Origin: Laguncularia racemosa
Taxonomy: Eukaryota; Streptophyta; Magnoliopsida; Myrtales; Combretaceae
Length of the DNA stretch: 64,000 nt
Reading direction: 5' to 3'
Assembly (NCBI GenBank): GCA_037954665.1
Contig: JBBMOL010000016.1
Span: 7,068,001-7,132,000, forward strand
Shown here: positions 59,745 to 64,000 of the stretch, in pieces
How the letters are laid out: every line of letters begins with the position of its first letter
Position numbering within the stretch: the stretch's first letter is position 1
Notes under the pieces: generated by a model
What the model saw: the letters and a program-made list of their open reading frames with translations, nothing else
What the model was told of the DNA's origin: nothing
Database searches by the model: none
Translations under genes and position numbers: made by a program

Positions 59745-62700
59745 ACGAACCAAAAACAAATCAATACAACAAAAAAACAAACGACTCGTATTTCGATTGT
59801 TTCAATGGTTCGGGTTTTTAAGGTTATTATGTTTTTTTTTGAAAGGAAGATAAGAGTGAAAAATGAAAATTGTGGCTTGCAGGTGAGGAAGGGTATTTAT
59901 AGGTGAAGATAGTTAAAGGGGTAAAGTTGGAATAAAGTTTTCAGCGATTGCTTTGTGGGCCTTACACATGGCGTCGTCCCGTTGGCTTGATGAAGAGGTA
60001 GTGGATGATCTGCTGACACGTGGATATTTCGGTCTTCTGGTGTTGAGCTTGGATTTTAGTTAAGCTGCACTAACTGTATTGCTGGTAAATAGGGCCACTG
60101 GGTAAGATGAGGTACGAAACCTAATCTCTCACCTGTACAACTTTAAAATTATACTTCAGATAAAGAAACAACGATTTTTTTTTTTTTTCTCTTACGTGTT
60201 TAAAACCAATTTTATACTAATATGGATATTTTTTTTTATTATTGAATGACTTTAAATTTTAAAAATACCATCTTTGGCATGATTTCTCTTGTATAAAGGT
60301 TAATTAGAAAGATATAATAATACATTTTTTTAAAAAAGAAATCTAAATTACTAATGAACTGTTTTTTCTTTATATATAAGTGATAATTGAAAAATGTCTT
60401 GTATGAAGTTGGAATTTAAGTTTTTGAAGTAATGATAGTGAAAAAGTAATAGACTACATGAAAGAATTTTTATTTTATTCTTGAAAACTATATATATTAA
60501 ATCATAAATTAACCCTAACTATGAATTTACATTAAAAAAAAATAACTTGAAAAAAAAAACCTTGTCACAATACCATAAATAATGCATTGTTTTTTGGTAT
60601 AATAACTTTCACTTATTCCACAATGATAACTTTGGCTATTCAACTTTTACTCTACACCTACCAATTTGACCTTAACTTCTAAGTTGGATCAAAAAATAAA
60701 AAATACCTTGTTACAAACAACTTTGGGGCATTAAAATATTATCACATAGGATATTATATTATGATAGTCGGAAAATTCATTGCCCATAAAAGGTAAATAT
60801 ATCGAATTTTGTGTATTTGGAATAATTTTTTTCCACAAAAAGAAAAATTGTAATAATGAAATATTCAACTAATTGAATCAAAATAATATAATATTAAATT
60901 TAAGTTTAAGTCTTAGAAATCGAGCTCAACTCCATTATACTCCTTTAAACTCTTTCTTTATAATATTTTTTTTAATTAAAAGAACATTATATACAACAGG
61001 TTCAACTTGACTAATATTTAACAATTCAAAATTTTCATTATTATAATGAGATCGAAAGTGTCAATATTAAGAACTAATCACCTCTCATTATCTAGACAAA
61101 TAATTTTGCAAACAAAAGATTTATCTTACCACCAATTATGAGAGTATTATCAAGGTAGAGAGAGATAGTGTATTTGCAGAGAAAATTATGTATTTTCTCT
61201 TCAAGTAAGCAATACTTATATCAATCTCTTATTCCACAAAGATAAGTGATCCAATCTAGATCTAAAAGGAAAGTATATACCATACTGATTTTGATAGCAA
61301 AAAATTAGTATTTAGAAGGAAATTTATATAATTCGATCTTGTTTGGATCGATTTCATCATTATTTGATTATCGAAATAATTAAAAAAATTAATATAATAA
61401 ACATCGAAAGTGAGATATGCGTAATCACGGTTTTTATCACTACCATAGTTTTTGGCAATCGGTATCGTGAAGACCATATTAAAGGATATATATTTAATCA
61501 AAGCATACGCTTAGTTGGGCACTAGCTAGTTGACAGTTCTGGAATGTCCTTTATCTCTTTCTGGAAACTTACGGCGCAGTAATGAAATGGGAATATTTCT
61601 CATTTATAATTGTAAAATGTTTTATGGAAATTATGATTTCGGTGCGCAGTCAAATGGTTGGATGTGATGACACGTGGAACGGAGCCACCAGATAAACGTT
61701 AAAAAAAAGGGGGGGTTGAAAGAGAAGGAATTACAAAGGAAATCAATGTCTGATTTGCTCGACACCATTTGAGACTTGGTGAACATGTCACTTTTCGTCC
61801 AATAACGTTAATATCTTGCCTTACATTACATGCTAGGTAAGTAAAATCTTCTGATCAAGCTAGTGGCCGACAAAACATAATATATATATATATATCTCTC
61901 AAAATAAAACTATTTAAACCTAACTATATACTCTTTCCTTGACTTTGATACCAGTACGTGGCGTCGTTGATGGGTCTATACTCATGAGGACCACCGACGG
62001 ATGGATGTTACCAGAAGCTAAGTTTCGGGCTTATAGCTGTCTAGCCTAACTATCTAGTCAATAGTTAAAGTAAGAGATGGGTTAAGATAAAATTAAATTG
62101 AAAATATAGTCCACTTCATGTCTAAACACTAGAATCAATATCAATTAAATTATTCCACAATTAAAAAGGAAATTTTAGCAATTGTTTTGATAATTTCCAA
62201 ATATATATATATATATGTATAAGATAATAACTTGCTTTTGACATGAAAAAAATAATAATAATGTACATACCTTATTTTATTTATATATCAATTCATATTT
62301 TCTTGATACAACCTGTTAAATATTATCATATTATAAAAAAATTTACTTAAAATATATTAAAGCTAACTAGTTCAATACGAAAAATTAATGTGTTCTTAAA
62401 ACTTCTTCAAAAGATAATAACTATAAATGACATTAGGTTTTTGGGTAAGGAATATAAAACAAAATTATTTGAATTTAATTTTTTTTCTTAAAAAAAAGTA
62501 AAAATATTTGTTTCGTTAAAGTCTCCAGCAATTAACGAGTTTCTTCCTTTTGAATATCGTCCTTTTTTATTGCCTTGCTTTCTTCTTTCTTTAATCTTTT
62601 TAAAGCTAAGTAAAAACGATCTATACCAATCGATTCCAGTTTGTCTACAAAGATCAAATTGAAAACTTCCTGGAATTTAAAGAGCAATCCCACAAGCAAA

Positions 62701-64000
62701 GCAAAGTAGAGTACGAGAATGACCCACGTTAAGCCAATAGGAATTTTGACTGATTAACTAGGCTAGGTTATAGTGTTAGTCGCTGACACTACTTTCAATG
62801 AAAACAATGGTGTGGTGTCGAGGAACAACTGGAGATCAGAGACCTACCAAAAGTACCAGCATTACCTATGTACATGTGCCAACATGTGGGTCGAAGCCTG
62901 ATTTTATAAATTATATTACGGTACGAGTCAATATTTATTTACAAAACTTTGGATCCGCATACGTGTTGGTCTCGTATAGGACGAGCTTATTTATATGTAA
63001 TAATCAGAAAGAGAGGACAAGAGCTCCTTGACTGACCTACCACTACCAGAAGTACCCACCTACCTCCATTATTGTTTTTGTGGACTAAAGCTGTTTAATC
63101 TTAGGTCCCTACAGAGAAACCTGATCGGTAGAATCATGGGAAGTTGTCTCGTGCCTACTCTTAACATCCAAACAGTGTTGGGATCAGGAGCAAAGTAGGT
63201 TTGACTACGAACTAGAAAAGAAATGGTCCCAAAAATCTATGCCTGCATCTTTCGCCTGAGCTACTGTACTATTATTGCCGAGGCCTATATGGCATTAATA
63301 GTACGAATGCTGCAGCGTCACTGGAATGGGATAGGATTGAATTTTTCATCTTTCGTATTTTGTAAAATATCTGATAGATAAAAAGGGGAAAAAAACCACA
63401 TTACCGGAACATATTACATAATATTGATAATTATAAACATTGTGATGGTCGAATTGGCAAATATGATCTTCGGTGGAACTTCAACATCCACCTTCCAGCC
63501 CATCATAGAACAAATAGTAGCCTAGAATCTCCTACCGATCGGCAAGTTTGGGCTTCGAGAGATTCTAGGTGCTTTTTGAGAAAATCAGTTTTAAGTTCTT
63601 AAAAAAATGTTCGTAAAAAATCGACAACTACACTCGTTTGAGTTGACATTTCTTCTAAAAGTTTTTAAGACTTGAAAGCACCCTTAGATAGGTTTGATAC
63701 TCAATCGACAAAACAAAGAAAGACTTAGGATTTAACTAGCAAAATCCATAAAAGGTGCCGAAACTTTTATCAGCCTTTTCCCGGATAATAAGTATCATGT
63801 TTAAAAAAATAAATAAATAAATAAAAAAAAAAAGCCTTTCTCGTCATGTACCAATCACTACTCACGGTATCCATCCAGCAACCATAGTTAACGTAGTCGG
63901 TAACTTCCTCTTACCCAGAAAAAAGTGATGCTCCATCCATATTTTCTCCAATTAGACATTGTCGTATATAATAATTCATTGAAGCGGATCCCATAGCATT
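59745..64000. other. RVE promoter side and intergenic DNA, no further gene seen
   Basis: The first few hundred bases hold the RVE leader and promoter with the G-box noted separately. From 60150 to 62500 the DNA is strongly AT-rich with A/T homopolymers and short TA runs (61883-61896, 62200-62215). The segment 62640-63560 has a more balanced composition, but no frame, splice pattern or RNA gene could be supported. Confidence 0.55.
60016..60023 (-). promoter_or_regulatory. G-box / ABRE-like ACACGTGG upstream of RVE
   Basis: The CACGTG core at 60017-60022 lies about 275 bases upstream of the RVE start codon. G-boxes bind bZIP and bHLH factors, including light-signalling PIFs. A second ACACGTGG lies at 61670-61677. 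Motifs are seen; regulation is inferred. Confidence 0.4.

Noticed and set aside
63364..63372. Exact evening element AAAATATCT upstream of the RVE gene
   Set aside because: It lies 3.6 kb from the start codon, and a single 9-base AT-rich match is expected by chance in a window of this size and composition.

Overview
The window is nuclear DNA of a flowering plant, most likely a core eudicot. The genes are split by many GT-AG introns, the DNA between them is AT-rich, and there are chromodomain-type Ty3/gypsy retrotransposons, MITE-like inverted-repeat elements and decayed organelle DNA. I cannot name the species.

Five host genes could be reconstructed exon by exon, all on the minus strand and all with intact frames. 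They are a short-ectodomain receptor-like Ser/Thr kinase (3977-7225, 489 aa), the CAAX prenyl protease STE24 (11803-26005, 14 exons, 423 aa), a sphingoid long-chain-base kinase 2/diacylglycerol-kinase-family protein (34717-40313, 12 exons, 364 aa), plastid ribosomal protein uL5c (42493-45458, 3 exons, 269 aa) and a REVEILLE-type MYB-related clock factor (51166-59744, 8 exons, 331 aa). From memory, the kinase, STE24, RPL5 and RVE correspond to At4g01330, At4g01320, At4g01310 and At4g01280. The block therefore appears to be conserved microsynteny with the top of Arabidopsis chromosome 4, with a paralogous trace at At1g01520-At1g01540. The LCB kinase (At2g46090-like) sits between STE24 and RPL5. 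The five proteins do different jobs (membrane signalling, prenyl-protein maturation, sphingolipid phosphorylation, plastid translation, clock-controlled transcription), so their proximity looks like ancestral gene order, not an operon-like unit.

Insertions enlarge the introns. STE24 intron 10 is 7.6 kb because it holds a defective chromovirus-type element (about 14378-19787). This element is not flanked by a normal 5-bp target duplication but by two 471-bp direct copies of the host intron, and its right LTR has lost its last 13 bases. RVE intron 6 holds a second gypsy element (52001-54871), reduced to a 22-bp stub of the 5' LTR, part of reverse transcriptase, RNase H, integrase and a full 3' LTR. 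RVE intron 1 holds a candidate solo LTR. LCB-kinase intron 9 holds a remnant that looks like a LINE zinc-binding domain.

The intergenic DNA is also informative. At 26077-28870 there are three to four diverged tandem copies of the STE24 promoter-proximal region. At 29267-31270 one long inverted-repeat element is inserted into the arm of another. At 47281-47962 a mosaic organelle insertion joins a decayed piece of mitochondrial rrn18, on one strand, to decayed plastid rrn16-trnI spacer on the other. Several smaller inverted-repeat elements and microsatellites are also present. No tRNA gene, CRISPR array or additional intact protein gene could be supported.
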